Part shown: in pieces, positions 51,242-59,821 of the stretch
How the letters are laid out: each line of letters opens with the position of its first letter
Position numbering within the stretch: the stretch's first letter is position 1
Assembly: GCA_964586285.1 (NCBI GenBank)
Contig: CAZPHU010000006.1
Location: forward strand, 5,494 to 69,493
Source: CAZPHU01 sp964586285
GTDB lineage: Bacteria; Fibrobacterota; Chitinivibrionia; Chitinivibrionales; CAYFVL01
Reading direction: 5' to 3'
Length of the DNA: 64,000 bases
Program-made: the position numbers and the translations under genes
The notes under the pieces: model-generated
The model's database searches: none
Told to the model about the DNA's origin: nothing
Seen by the model: only the letters and a program-made list of their open reading frames with translations

Positions 51242-53362
51242 TCATTTTTCGCATAACTCTTCCGAGGGGTTCAGCCGTTCTATATCGATCACCATCGCCA
51301 CTTTACCACTGCCTGTCACGGCGGCGCCGCTGAACAACTGTCTGCTTTGTGAAAGACCTATTATGTCCTTTAACACTACCTGCTGGATCGTACGGACTTC
51401 ATCCACTATCAAGCCTGTTTCTTTATTTTTGCTCTTTATAGCTACAACTATTTTTTTCCTTCCGTGGGCATCGGTTTTCAGCTCGAAATATTCATCAAGA
51501 TTCACCAGCGGCAGCAGCCTTCCCCTTCTCTTTACACACAAACCCCTTCCGGCCACATCGGTTACATCCTCACTTATCAGATCGAACGTTTCCATGACAC
51601 GCTCCAAGCCAATAACATACTCCTGTTCACCTACGGCCAAAATCATTCCCATTATAATCTGTGTACCTACCGCCTTTGGTAACACAATCTTGAATTCGGA
51701 ACCTCTTTGTGCATGTGTCTGGACCGATATTACCCCGCCGGCCTGTTCAATATTTTGCTTTACTACATCCATTCCAACTCCGCGGCCCGAAATATCGGTA
51801 ATTTTTTCGGCCGTGGAAACACCGGACATAAACAACAGGTCGATGATGTTTTTTTCAGTCAGGTTGTCGCTTTCTTTCGCAAATCCCATCGAGACAGCTT
51901 TTTGTTTGAGAGCATCCATGTTCAATCCGCCCCCGTCGTCTTTTACCGCCAAAACTACATTCTCCGCATCTTCCCTGAACGAAACTGTAACTAGCCCCTC
52001 GGGACTTTTGTTGTTCTTCTCCCTGATAGAAGGCGGTTCTATACCGTGATCGGCTGCGTTTCGCACCATGTGAATCAGAGGAGCTTCCAGCGTTTCCAGC
52101 AGACTTTTATCTATTTGAAGTTCCTCACCGAAGATCTCGGTATGAATTTTTTTCTCTTTAACAACGGCTATATCTCTTACAATCCTGGGGATTTTTTGGG
52201 TAATTCCTTTCACGGAAACTTTTCTTATCGACATTATGCTGTTTTGTAAATCTTGTGAGAGTGAGTTGAAAGATTCATTTACATGACGAAATTCCGTTAG
52301 TATAGAATGATCCGCACCGGAAGTTGCCAGCCGCTTGCGCAGGTATTCAAACATCTCTCTCACTACTATCAGTTCCCCTACATATGCAAGAAATGAATCG
52401 ATGTTGTCTTCTGAGATGCGCAGTGTCTTTGGTGATACAGGCGCAGGCGCTGCTGCTGTTTCTTTTTGTTTGCCTGAAGAATCGGTTATTTGCTTATTTT
52501 TTTGTTCGGATTCTTTCCAACTTCCTTCCGCAATCAGTTTTTCCAGAGATTCGGTCAATATTTCCTTCAACAGGTTGTCGAACCCAACGGTGGATATCAT
52601 TGTTTCGTAATCATCGATCATTTTGCGTATGCGTGCAATACTGTTTTCATCGTCCGCAAGATCCTCGATTTGCTTAAGAAGCAAGAAAATCTCTTCTGAA
52701 GTATTATCAGGCATGTATCTATCGAATGTAGTAGCAACAAGATCACATAGTTTACTTACCGGCTCTGGTAGAGAGCTTGATCCTACCTTTTGAATTTGCT
52801 TTTTCTTTACCGGATGAACTTTTTGAATCAAATCCTTGAGTTGAGCTATATCTGTGGAACAGTCGCAGTTACTCGCTTCGGAAGCTGCGCAAAGGGATTG
52901 TATAAGTTCGTTGATAGCTTCCCAATGGCTTTCCAGCTGGGATTGCGAGTTTTCGCCGGCCGATAAAACCGTTTGTACCAGCTCTTCATACTCTTTTTCA
53001 TCCTCAATCTCTTGCTTACCCGCCTGGACCCGATTAAGCATAAGCTTGATTTCATCGGTTCCCGCGATCAGAATGCTGATAATATTCGGATTTGCAACTA
53101 TCCGCCTCGATCTCATATTGTCCAGAAGTGTTTCTAAAACATGAGCAAGGCCTTTTATTTTTAAAAATCCGAAATAAGCGGCATTTCCTTTCAGAGAGTG
53201 TATCGGTCGAAATATTGTGTTGATTATTGTTTCATCCCTGGGATTTTCCTCAAGACTAATAATAAGACTTGGTATTTCCTCTATTCCCTCCAGGGATTCC
53301 GCGATAAACTCGGCAAGCATTTCCGGATCAAATTCCGTTTTTTTCATATCCTCATTCCCCAT
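51242..53362 (-). CDS. cheA: CheA-like histidine kinase
   Basis: ATG 53362 is used (706 residues; ATG 53347 also possible); it overlaps the upstream receiver gene. The N-terminal phosphotransfer domain carries the phospho-acceptor in IHSLKGNAAYFG (His55). Then come a dimerisation helix pair (LAYVGELIVVREMFEYL), the CheA-type ATPase (PLIHMVRNAADHGIE, VKDDGGGLN, GRGVGMDVV) and a CheW-like end (about 565-700). The P2 region is not the usual CheY-binding module; residues 130-270 are acidic and helical. No CheW, CheR, CheB or receptor gene is nearby. It may serve a non-flagellar pathway such as surface motility or polysaccharide control. Confidence 0.92.
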   Translation of the reverse strand: MGNEDMKKTEFDPEMLAEFIAESLEGIEEIPSLIISLEENPRDETIINTIFRPIHSLKGNAAYFGFLKIKGLAHVLETLLDNMRSRRIVANPNIISILIAGTDEIKLMLNRVQAGKQEIEDEKEYEELVQTVLSAGENSQSQLESHWEAINELIQSLCAASEASNCDCSTDIAQLKDLIQKVHPVKKKQIQKVGSSSLPEPVSKLCDLVATTFDRYMPDNTSEEIFLLLKQIEDLADDENSIARIRKMIDDYETMISTVGFDNLLKEILTESLEKLIAEGSWKESEQKNKQITDSSGKQKETAAAPAPVSPKTLRISEDNIDSFLAYVGELIVVREMFEYLRKRLATSGADHSILTEFRHVNESFNSLSQDLQNSIMSIRKVSVKGITQKIPRIVRDIAVVKEKKIHTEIFGEELQIDKSLLETLEAPLIHMVRNAADHGIEPPSIREKNNKSPEGLVTVSFREDAENVVLAVKDDGGGLNMDALKQKAVSMGFAKESDNLTEKNIIDLLFMSGVSTAEKITDISGRGVGMDVVKQNIEQAGGVISVQTHAQRGSEFKIVLPKAVGTQIIMGMILAVGEQEYVIGLERVMETFDLISEDVTDVAGRGLCVKRRGRLLPLVNLDEYFELKTDAHGRKKIVVAIKSKNKETGLIVDEVRTIQQVVLKDIIGLSQSRQLFSGAAVTGSGKVAMVIDIERLNPSEELCEK

Positions 53363-53783
53363 CTGCGCTTTTCTTTCCGGATGCGGACAGTGCCTCAAGC
53401 TTACGGCACCAGCGTTCGAGTCGCTCATAAGATCTTTTCACCGATTCGGTCAATTCACCTATGTCTGTTATCGGTTTGAAAATGCAGTCATCCGCGCCCC
53501 TTCTCATACAGGCAAGAGCATTTTCCAGTCTTACCTGTCCTGTAATCATAATTACCCTTATCATTGGATACTGCTTACGCACCTCGCCCAGCAGCTCCAC
53601 TCCATTCATCCGAGGCATCATTATGTCACTGATTATTATGTCTACACGCGTATTCTCCAGAAAACTTAAGGCCTCAATTCCATCCGCCGCCTCGAAAGTT
53701 GAAAAGCCCTGTGCTTTGAATACTCTGCAAAGACTCTCTCTGATCGTTTTCTCATCATCAACTATCAGCATTGCTTTACTCAT
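53352..53783 (-). CDS. Single-domain response regulator
   Basis: The start at ATG 53783 has GGAG eight bases upstream and lies two bases after the previous stop; the frame runs longer but without support. The 143-residue product is one receiver domain with acidic pair Asp9/Asp10, phospho-acceptor Asp53 (IISDIMMPRMNG), Thr in MITGQ and Lys in FKPI. A short basic tail follows and no output domain. It is directly followed by cheA, with overlap, so it is a good candidate for the CheY-like partner of that kinase. Confidence 0.92.
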   Translation of the reverse strand: MSKAMLIVDDEKTIRESLCRVFKAQGFSTFEAADGIEALSFLENTRVDIIISDIMMPRMNGVELLGEVRKQYPMIRVIMITGQVRLENALACMRRGADDCIFKPITDIGELTESVKRSYERLERWCRKLEALSASGKKSADGE

Positions 53784-53785
53784 TA

Positions 53786-54973
53786 TTATTTTTCTCCGAC
53801 AGGCAATGTAATTATAAACTGCGCTCCCCCAAGGGGGTTGTTTTGCGCCTTTATTGTACCTTCGTATTCTTCGATTATACCCTTTACAATCGATAGGCCC
53901 AGTCCGGTGCCTTTTTCCGGCGGTTTTGTGGTAATAAACGGCTCCCAAATGCGATCGATCATTCCAGGCGGAATACCGCTGCCGGTATCGGATATCTCCA
54001 CTCTCACCGCCTTCTGATCGTGTGTAGTTACTATAAAAAGTCTTCCCCGATCTTCCATGGCATCCGCCGCGTTTATGACCAGGTTAATGATTACCTGTTC
54101 GAATTTTTGCCGGTTTATTTTTACAGGGGGCAAGCCGGGATCAAATTGCTTCTCCACACTGATATCATATTTGAGCCTGTTTGCGCATAGTGCAAGTCCC
54201 TGATCGATCACCTGGTGCAAATCGCACAGGTCCAGGCGCTCATCCGACTGTCGCGCATAACCTTTCATTGCACCGGTAATTGCCGTTACCCGCTTCACAC
54301 CCTCACGAATGCCGTTTATAAGCTGCTGTATCAATTCCAAATCGATTTGCCCCCAACATGCGTTCTGCTCGTCGGACTGGACCTTTATCAACGCCTTGAT
54401 TTCCTCCCACAGCAGTTCAAAAGTCTGGATAGAAACGCTGATCGCGGTTGTGGGGTTGTTTATCTCATGAGCGACTCCGGCCGAAAGTATTCCAAGGGTC
54501 ACCAGTCTATCCGCGTGAATTAAAGCCTTGGCCCTTTCACTTGCGAGAGCTTCCATCTTCTCGGCATACAACCGATTTTCGCGACTTATGTTTGCGAGTT
54601 TTACATGCGTGCCCACGCGAGCAAGTAGTTCTCTGGATTCAAAAGGTTTTGGTACATAGTCCACTCCGCCGGCCTCAAAGCCCTTAAGGACCGAACTGGT
54701 TTCATCCAGAGCGGATATAAAAAGAACCGGAATTTCGGCGGTTGCCGGATCTTGCTTGAGCTTTCGGCATGTCTCATAGCCGTCCATTTGCGGCATCATT
54801 ATATCAAGAAGTATCAGAGCCGGAGTTTTTTCTTTTACCCGCTCCAAAGCCTCCCGGCCGTTGTATGCGGTGACTACGGAATAATCGTTTTTCAGGAGGA
54901 TCTTACTTATTACCGACACATTTACCTGGTTATCATCGACCACCAGAATTGTATCATTTCTTTTAGATTCCAT
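53786..54973 (-). CDS. Receiver-histidine kinase hybrid
   Basis: The 395-residue soluble protein has a receiver first (acidic pair Asp13/Asp14, phospho-acceptor Asp57 in LILLDIMMPQMDG, Lys in PKPFES). A coiled-coil linker follows (about 125-150), then a histidine kinase (H box LSAGVAHEINNPTTAI near 170; N box NLVINAADAM; G1 SDTGSGIP; G2 KGTGLGLSIV). Receiver-first kinases take a signal from another kinase rather than from a ligand. It sits in the middle of the signalling run, with the single-domain receiver gene two bases downstream. Confidence 0.93.
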   Translation of the reverse strand: MESKRNDTILVVDDNQVNVSVISKILLKNDYSVVTAYNGREALERVKEKTPALILLDIMMPQMDGYETCRKLKQDPATAEIPVLFISALDETSSVLKGFEAGGVDYVPKPFESRELLARVGTHVKLANISRENRLYAEKMEALASERAKALIHADRLVTLGILSAGVAHEINNPTTAISVSIQTFELLWEEIKALIKVQSDEQNACWGQIDLELIQQLINGIREGVKRVTAITGAMKGYARQSDERLDLCDLHQVIDQGLALCANRLKYDISVEKQFDPGLPPVKINRQKFEQVIINLVINAADAMEDRGRLFIVTTHDQKAVRVEISDTGSGIPPGMIDRIWEPFITTKPPEKGTGLGLSIVKGIIEEYEGTIKAQNNPLGGAQFIITLPVGEK

Positions 54974-55022
54974 TCTACCACCAACTCTTATTAAACAACC
55001 AACTTGACTTATCTAAAAACAT

Positions 55023-56120
55023 CTACTTTTTTAATCTGAACACAAAACGCGCTCCCTTTTCACATGAGGCATCATAGAACAAATCACCCCCGTGTATTCG
55101 CGCGATTCGCCTCGCAATGGCCAGGCTTATTCCCTGTCCTTTTGTGTGATGATTAAGGTCGGAAACAGTAAATGGTGCAAAAAGCGAGTGACGAATATCG
55201 CTGCTGACACCCGGGCCACTGTCTGAGACCGCGATCTTGACATCGGTACCTTCATCACTGCATTCGATTTGCACTGTACTGTGACTGGGAGAGAAATTAA
55301 TCCCGTTTTCCACTACGCTGCTTAATGCGATATCTATAAGTTCTTCACTCAAAGGTAATTTTATTGCATCGCATTCATTCATGATTAAACGCAGACTTAT
55401 ATCCTTGCGCTCCGCGCAAGTACGCTTCTTGTCAACCACCATCGAGAGGACCTGCTCCACGGAAAGCTCTATCTTCTCCACTTCCTGCTCCTGCTGCAGA
55501 TATAAAAACAGCTCACTTCTCTCTATCAATCCCATCAATTCTTCGGCGTTTGCCGTAATAGACGCAGCAAAGGATTTGTCCTCCTCCGAAAGATCCTGGC
55601 TCTGCTCCAGGAGCCAGGCATTTCCCAGAATACCGTTAAGCGGAGTTCTTGTTTCGTGACTTATCAGTCTGAGCATGTTGTTTTTCAGGCAGTTTAACTC
55701 TTCCACGTATCGCAGGCGCATATGTATGCGAACTTTTGCACGCATTTCTTCGATAACGAAGGGCTTACTCAGATAATCATCGGCCCCCGCCTCATAAGCG
55801 CTTAGTCTATCCTGTATCAGATTCTTTGCCGACACCACGATAATTCGCGTTTGAGCGGTGGCCGGATTCGCCTTCAATCTCCTGCATACGTCAAAACCAT
55901 TCATGTCCGGCATCATTATATCCAACAAAAGAAGCTGCGGTGCAAACCTCTCAATTTCCCGCTCACATTGCGCCCCACTTTGCAGGGTTCTTACTTCATA
56001 GTCCTCTCCCAACACTTCCCGTACAATTTCGTTATTCACCGGCTCATCATCGACAGCCAATATACGCCTGAGATGTTTGGCGCCCTTTAATATGTCACCA
56101 GAATCGCACCAAATTCCCAT
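55023..56120 (-). CDS. Receiver-histidine kinase hybrid
   Basis: The 365-residue soluble protein starts one base after the stop of the upstream kinase, behind AGGGGG. Its receiver has phospho-acceptor Asp67 (LLLLDIMMPDMNG) and Lys in SKPFVIEE. The kinase has H box LISHETRTPLNGIL (near 157) and a changed ATPase: the N box is VVENGINFSP and G2 is TKGQGISLAI, both still plausible. The general plan is the same as that of the hybrids on both sides, which suggests duplication within the cluster. Confidence 0.92.
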   Translation of the reverse strand: MGIWCDSGDILKGAKHLRRILAVDDEPVNNEIVREVLGEDYEVRTLQSGAQCEREIERFAPQLLLLDIMMPDMNGFDVCRRLKANPATAQTRIIVVSAKNLIQDRLSAYEAGADDYLSKPFVIEEMRAKVRIHMRLRYVEELNCLKNNMLRLISHETRTPLNGILGNAWLLEQSQDLSEEDKSFAASITANAEELMGLIERSELFLYLQQEQEVEKIELSVEQVLSMVVDKKRTCAERKDISLRLIMNECDAIKLPLSEELIDIALSSVVENGINFSPSHSTVQIECSDEGTDVKIAVSDSGPGVSSDIRHSLFAPFTVSDLNHHTKGQGISLAIARRIARIHGGDLFYDASCEKGARFVFRLKK

Positions 56121-56121
56121 C

Positions 56122-57237
56122 CTATCCCCCTATGTTCAACGGCAATGTAAAAGTAACGCTACATCCTTTATCAGGATTGTTTTTCGCCCAAATACTGCCT
56201 TTGTGAATCTTGATGATCTCTTTACATATCGCCAAGCCTAAACCCCCGCCCCCAGTCCCCTTATCGGTGCGAGAGCTTAAAGTAAACGCATCGAACACCC
56301 TGTCCAGCTCTTCAGCCGGAATACCAATACCCTGATCCGCGACGGTAATTACCGCTTCGTACATATCGGTGGTCTTTTTACGTTCAAGCTCAACGATTAC
56401 CCGAATGGGTAAATTTTGTCCGTATGTAACCGCGTTATCAAGAAGTTTTTCTAAAACGATATTCAGCTGTGTTATGTCGGCTGAAATGAAAGCTTCTTGA
56501 GGTCGGGCGACAACCTCTATCTGCAGGAAATTTGTTCGCATTTTGTACTGCCGGATAAAATCGCTTATCCACTTTATTACATCAATCTTCTCCTCATCAA
56601 AGGGCAGACGCTCGGTTTCAAGCTTCGCCAGAGTGATAACATCCTCCAAAGATGTCATCAGGTTGTTCCCCGCCTCTTCGATCCGCTCGAAATAATCGGC
56701 AAGTTTTTTCGAAATTGCCCCTGCGTTTTGCTTTCCAAGGGAGGCGAAACTAAGGATAACATGCATAGGAGAGCGCAATTCATGGGACAGATTGGCCAAA
56801 AAAGCAGATTTGGCCTTGTTCGCTTCATCTGCGATTCTGTGTGCCTGCTCGATTCTCTTTAGCTGATCCTTGAGAGATTTTTCCTGAAATGCTTTTTCAA
56901 CCTTTATCTTTATCACATCCATATCGAACGGCTTTTCTACAAAATCCACCCCTCCGCTACGCATAAACTCAACGGCCAACCGGATGGTACCGTGCCCGGT
57001 CATCATGATCACCGGAAGATCAAGATGCATTTCGTGGATTTGTTTCATGAATCCAAGACCGTGTAACCTGGGCATCAATTGATCGACCAGGATAAGATCA
57101 ATAGTTTGCTTTTCCAAAAGTTCGAAAGCTTCCTCACCGTTTGCCGCGGCAAAAGTCTCGTGACCGTCACGTCCGAGAAATACCGCAAGAGAATGTCGGA
57201 TGCTCTCTTCATCATCGATAATAAGAATCTGAGCCAT
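56122..57237 (-). CDS. Receiver-histidine kinase hybrid, first gene of the signalling operon
   Basis: ATG 57237 is chosen: the product (371 residues) then starts right at the receiver (MAQILIIDDEES). A start 31 codons earlier would lie upstream of the promoter's transcription start near 57323. Phospho-acceptor Asp52 lies in LILVDQLMPRLHG and Lys in EKPFDMDV. A coiled coil leads to the kinase: H box LANLSHELRSPMHVIL, N box KLLDNAVTYG, G1 ADQGIGIP, and a Gly-rich G2 TGGGGLGLAICK. A strong promoter sits 86 bases upstream. It heads six co-directed signalling genes. Confidence 0.93.
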   Translation of the reverse strand: MAQILIIDDEESIRHSLAVFLGRDGHETFAAANGEEAFELLEKQTIDLILVDQLMPRLHGLGFMKQIHEMHLDLPVIMMTGHGTIRLAVEFMRSGGVDFVEKPFDMDVIKIKVEKAFQEKSLKDQLKRIEQAHRIADEANKAKSAFLANLSHELRSPMHVILSFASLGKQNAGAISKKLADYFERIEEAGNNLMTSLEDVITLAKLETERLPFDEEKIDVIKWISDFIRQYKMRTNFLQIEVVARPQEAFISADITQLNIVLEKLLDNAVTYGQNLPIRVIVELERKKTTDMYEAVITVADQGIGIPAEELDRVFDAFTLSSRTDKGTGGGGLGLAICKEIIKIHKGSIWAKNNPDKGCSVTFTLPLNIGG

Positions 57238-57678
57238 ACAATAGTTTTTCTTTTCGGAGCTTAAAAAAAGGAAGCAAAATTGTATCAGTGATCCTAGGCG
57301 GTTTTCAGCAAATTTTGCTCTAGATCCCAATTATACCAAGGATCTTTTCGTGTTGCAATAAAAGAATCTTGCCGATCTAAGAAAAAGTCGGAATCGGGCG
57401 AGTTTAAAAGACTATCGGCTCTGACACGTTTTGTGGAAGAAAATTGCGATTTCAAAAGCCGATGAGCCGAGAATTATCGACCACCAAAGACGTCTCTCTC
57501 ATCTATATTATGGAAGTACCCGTTTTTGAGTAAAAAAGCAGGGCAAAGTGAAGGACACTTTGGAGTAGGGGCATCAGCTTTACTTTTTTGATTAAATAAA
57601 TACGTTCCCGAAGCGCAGGTCCCTTTTCAAATTATATTTTCCTCTACTAACGTTACAAACCATGGACTTGGAGGACGG
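57238..57678. other. Divergent intergenic region upstream of the signalling operon
   Basis: This 441-base stretch holds the minus-strand promoter at 57330-57358. On the plus side I see no clear promoter for the PerM gene. No RNA gene or repeat was recognised. Confidence 0.5.
57330..57358 (-). promoter_or_regulatory. Near-consensus sigma-70-type promoter for the signalling operon
   Basis: On the minus strand, TTGCAA (57353-57358) and TATAAT (57330-57335) are spaced by exactly 17 bases. The expected start near 57323 gives a leader of about 86 bases before the first hybrid kinase. Confidence 0.8.
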
Positions 57679-58944
57679 GTGAGTAAGTCTGACCAGAATA
57701 ATCCGGAAAAAAACATCAATCCCGATGACGATCAGAAAAAAGAAGATCAGCATCCCCAGGCGCAAAATCAGGAGCAGAAGCCGAAGCCGGAGCCGGACAA
57801 ACCCTTCAGGCAGGCAGTTGGACCTAAGGGGGATGAAACTGTCTCACAATCAGACAAGCAGGAGCGCGTCAGCAGATATGTTCTGGTTGTGTTGCTTATA
57901 CTTGTCACTCTGGCTTTTGTACCCATAATAAGATTTTTTCTGGTGCCGGTGGTTCTTGCGGCAACATTTGCTACCCTTTTTTACCCCTTTTATCGATCTA
58001 TTCTCTCTCTTTTCCGGGGTAAAAAAGGAATCAGCTCTCTGGTTTGCTGTCTGATCTTGCTTCTGGGACTTCTTGTACCCACTTATATAATGGCCCACCT
58101 GGTTGTAAGTCAGGCAATCGACTTCTATGAGGTTGCCCAACCGCAGGTGAAGGAGTTTTTACGCGAAGGACAGAACAGTCAGATCATTCAACAAATCCGC
58201 AGACTGCCCTTTGTCGACTGGTTACAGCTAAGCCGGATAGATTGGCAATCCGCCATCCAGGAAGCAGCCCGGGTAGCGGCAAGCGTTGGGACACTTGTAA
58301 TCAACAAGACCTCTGCAAGCATTTTCGGCCTTATCGCCAATTTCTTCATCATCCTGTTTACGATGTTTTACTTCTTCATGGACGGCGAAGTCCTGGTGAA
58401 AAGACTGAAGTATCTTTCTCCGCTTCGAAGCGAATATGAGGAGATGATATTTTCCCGTTTTCTTCTTATCTCACGGGCAACGGTCAAAGGCACCCTCCTG
58501 ATAGGATTGATACAAGGGTCGCTTGGAGCGTTTGCTCTTATGATTTTTGGAATCGATACCTGGCTTCTGTGGGGTTTTGTGATGGTGTTGCTCTCGATCA
58601 TTCCGATGGTGGGCGCGTGGCTGGTGATGATACCCACCGGAATAGTACAAATCGTTTTGGGCAACGTATGGCAGGGTATCGGTATCATTGCTTTCAGTAC
58701 GATTATAGTAAGCAACATCGACAATCTGATTCGCCCACGGATCGTGGGACGTGGAGCGAAAATGCATGACCTGATGATATTCTTCTCTACACTGGGTGGA
58801 ATCGGAGTGTTCGGAATAATGGGATTTATCGTAGGACCCGCGATTGCGGCGCTTTTTATCACAATTGTTGATATCTATGGTGAGGAATTCCAGGCGCAGC
58901 TTACCTCCATGGAAGAATATGACGAGAGGTCGGAATCGAACTGA
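57679..58944 (+). CDS. AI-2E/PerM family membrane protein
   Basis: The start is GTG 57679 with GGAGG five bases upstream. The 421-residue protein has a long charged N-terminus (1-65; Gln, Lys, Asp, Pro rich) that is unusual in length, then seven to eight membrane helices of the AI-2E transporter family. Family marks are ATFATLFYPFYRSI after the first helices, SRATVKGTLLIGLIQGSLG, SIIPMVGAWLVMIP and SNIDNLIRPRIVG. Members include the TqsA autoinducer-2 exporter and Na+/H+ antiporters, so the substrate is open. It stands alone between convergent and divergent neighbours. Confidence 0.92.
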   Translation: MSKSDQNNPEKNINPDDDQKKEDQHPQAQNQEQKPKPEPDKPFRQAVGPKGDETVSQSDKQERVSRYVLVVLLILVTLAFVPIIRFFLVPVVLAATFATLFYPFYRSILSLFRGKKGISSLVCCLILLLGLLVPTYIMAHLVVSQAIDFYEVAQPQVKEFLREGQNSQIIQQIRRLPFVDWLQLSRIDWQSAIQEAARVAASVGTLVINKTSASIFGLIANFFIILFTMFYFFMDGEVLVKRLKYLSPLRSEYEEMIFSRFLLISRATVKGTLLIGLIQGSLGAFALMIFGIDTWLLWGFVMVLLSIIPMVGAWLVMIPTGIVQIVLGNVWQGIGIIAFSTIIVSNIDNLIRPRIVGRGAKMHDLMIFFSTLGGIGVFGIMGFIVGPAIAALFITIVDIYGEEFQAQLTSMEEYDERSESN

Positions 58945-59014
58945 TTGAAAAGGTCGGGAGCCAAGATCGTGAAACAAGGCAAATCTGAGTATGATTTTTA
59001 TGCCGTGATTGGTC

Positions 59015-59380
59015 TCACCCCAGAAGTTTTTCGCTGAAGTATTCTTTCAATTCGGCAAAATCAACCGGTTTGATGAGATATCTGTCGGCACCGCATTCGG
59101 TTGCTTTTGCTTGAAGCTCCTTATCTCCTCTGCCGCTGATGACCAGTGCCAGGACAGATTCCTGCTTCTTTTTCATATCTTTAATCATCTCAAGAGCATC
59201 GCCGTCGGGAAGCGACAGATCGACAATTGCCGCTCCAAACTGTTGTGATTCATAAAGCCTCTTTGCTTGAGCGATACTTTCGGCGGTTGAGATATTGAAA
59301 CCCGATTTACCCAGGAAAACATTATAGGCAAAAGCGGATGATTTGTCGTCTTCTATAACGAGAATGTGATTATTCGGCAT
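59015..59380 (-). CDS. Single-domain response regulator
   Basis: ATG 59380 is chosen because GAGGAGG lies six bases upstream; the frame runs 95 codons further but that part has no receiver features. The 121-residue product is one receiver domain: acidic pair near residues 11-12 (VIEDDKSS), phospho-acceptor Asp54 (AAIVDLSLPDGD), Ser in VISGRG and Lys in IKPVDF. It has no output domain. It lies downstream of the giant secreted protein with a gap of 440 bases, and no kinase gene is adjacent; kinases of the block at 49620-57237 are possible partners. Confidence 0.92.
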   Translation of the reverse strand: MPNNHILVIEDDKSSAFAYNVFLGKSGFNISTAESIAQAKRLYESQQFGAAIVDLSLPDGDALEMIKDMKKKQESVLALVISGRGDKELQAKATECGADRYLIKPVDFAELKEYFSEKLLG

Positions 59381-59821
59381 TTTTTCCTCCTCATTCAATT
59401 TACATTGAGAATCGTAGCAAAAGCAAGCCACCCATCGGGAACGGGAAGGTAAATGTTGTATTTTGAAGGTGCTCATCGAGAATGGAGCCGATCTGATCTT
59501 GCGCCCCGGTATCATAAGATAACGATCGATGATTGCGGTTAAAATCGGCAATATATCACTATGATGAAAAAAGAGGGCGGCAAAAATGGGAAAGGATGGA
59601 ATTTTTCTTAAGCGAATGACGATATGCCTGAATGTTTTTCTTCTGCTTTTCTTGCGCATGCCCAATTGCTCGACAATATCCGATCATATTTCATACGATT
59701 GGTCCGGCAGCTTCTATTGCATCAAATAAAAGCATACACAGAGGCGGTCTGTTTCAGAGTCGGCAGGCGTGTCCCGCGCACATATATATCACGCGGGACA
59801 CGCCTTTACGCATTTTGGAGC
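59381..59821. other. Intergenic region between receiver and FG-GAP protein genes
   Basis: This 441-base stretch contains a 14-bp stem-loop (59765-59805) just after the FG-GAP protein stop. The rest shows no coding frame with a ribosome site and no clear promoter for the receiver gene. Confidence 0.5.
59765..59805. terminator. Strong stem-loop after the FG-GAP protein gene, without T run
   Basis: A perfect 14-bp GC-rich stem (AGGCGTGTCCCGCG at 59765-59778, complement at 59792-59805) closes a 13-base AT-rich loop. It lies 17 bases after the stop on the minus strand. Neither side is followed by a T run, so it may stabilise the 3' end of the message or act with Rho. Confidence 0.55.
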
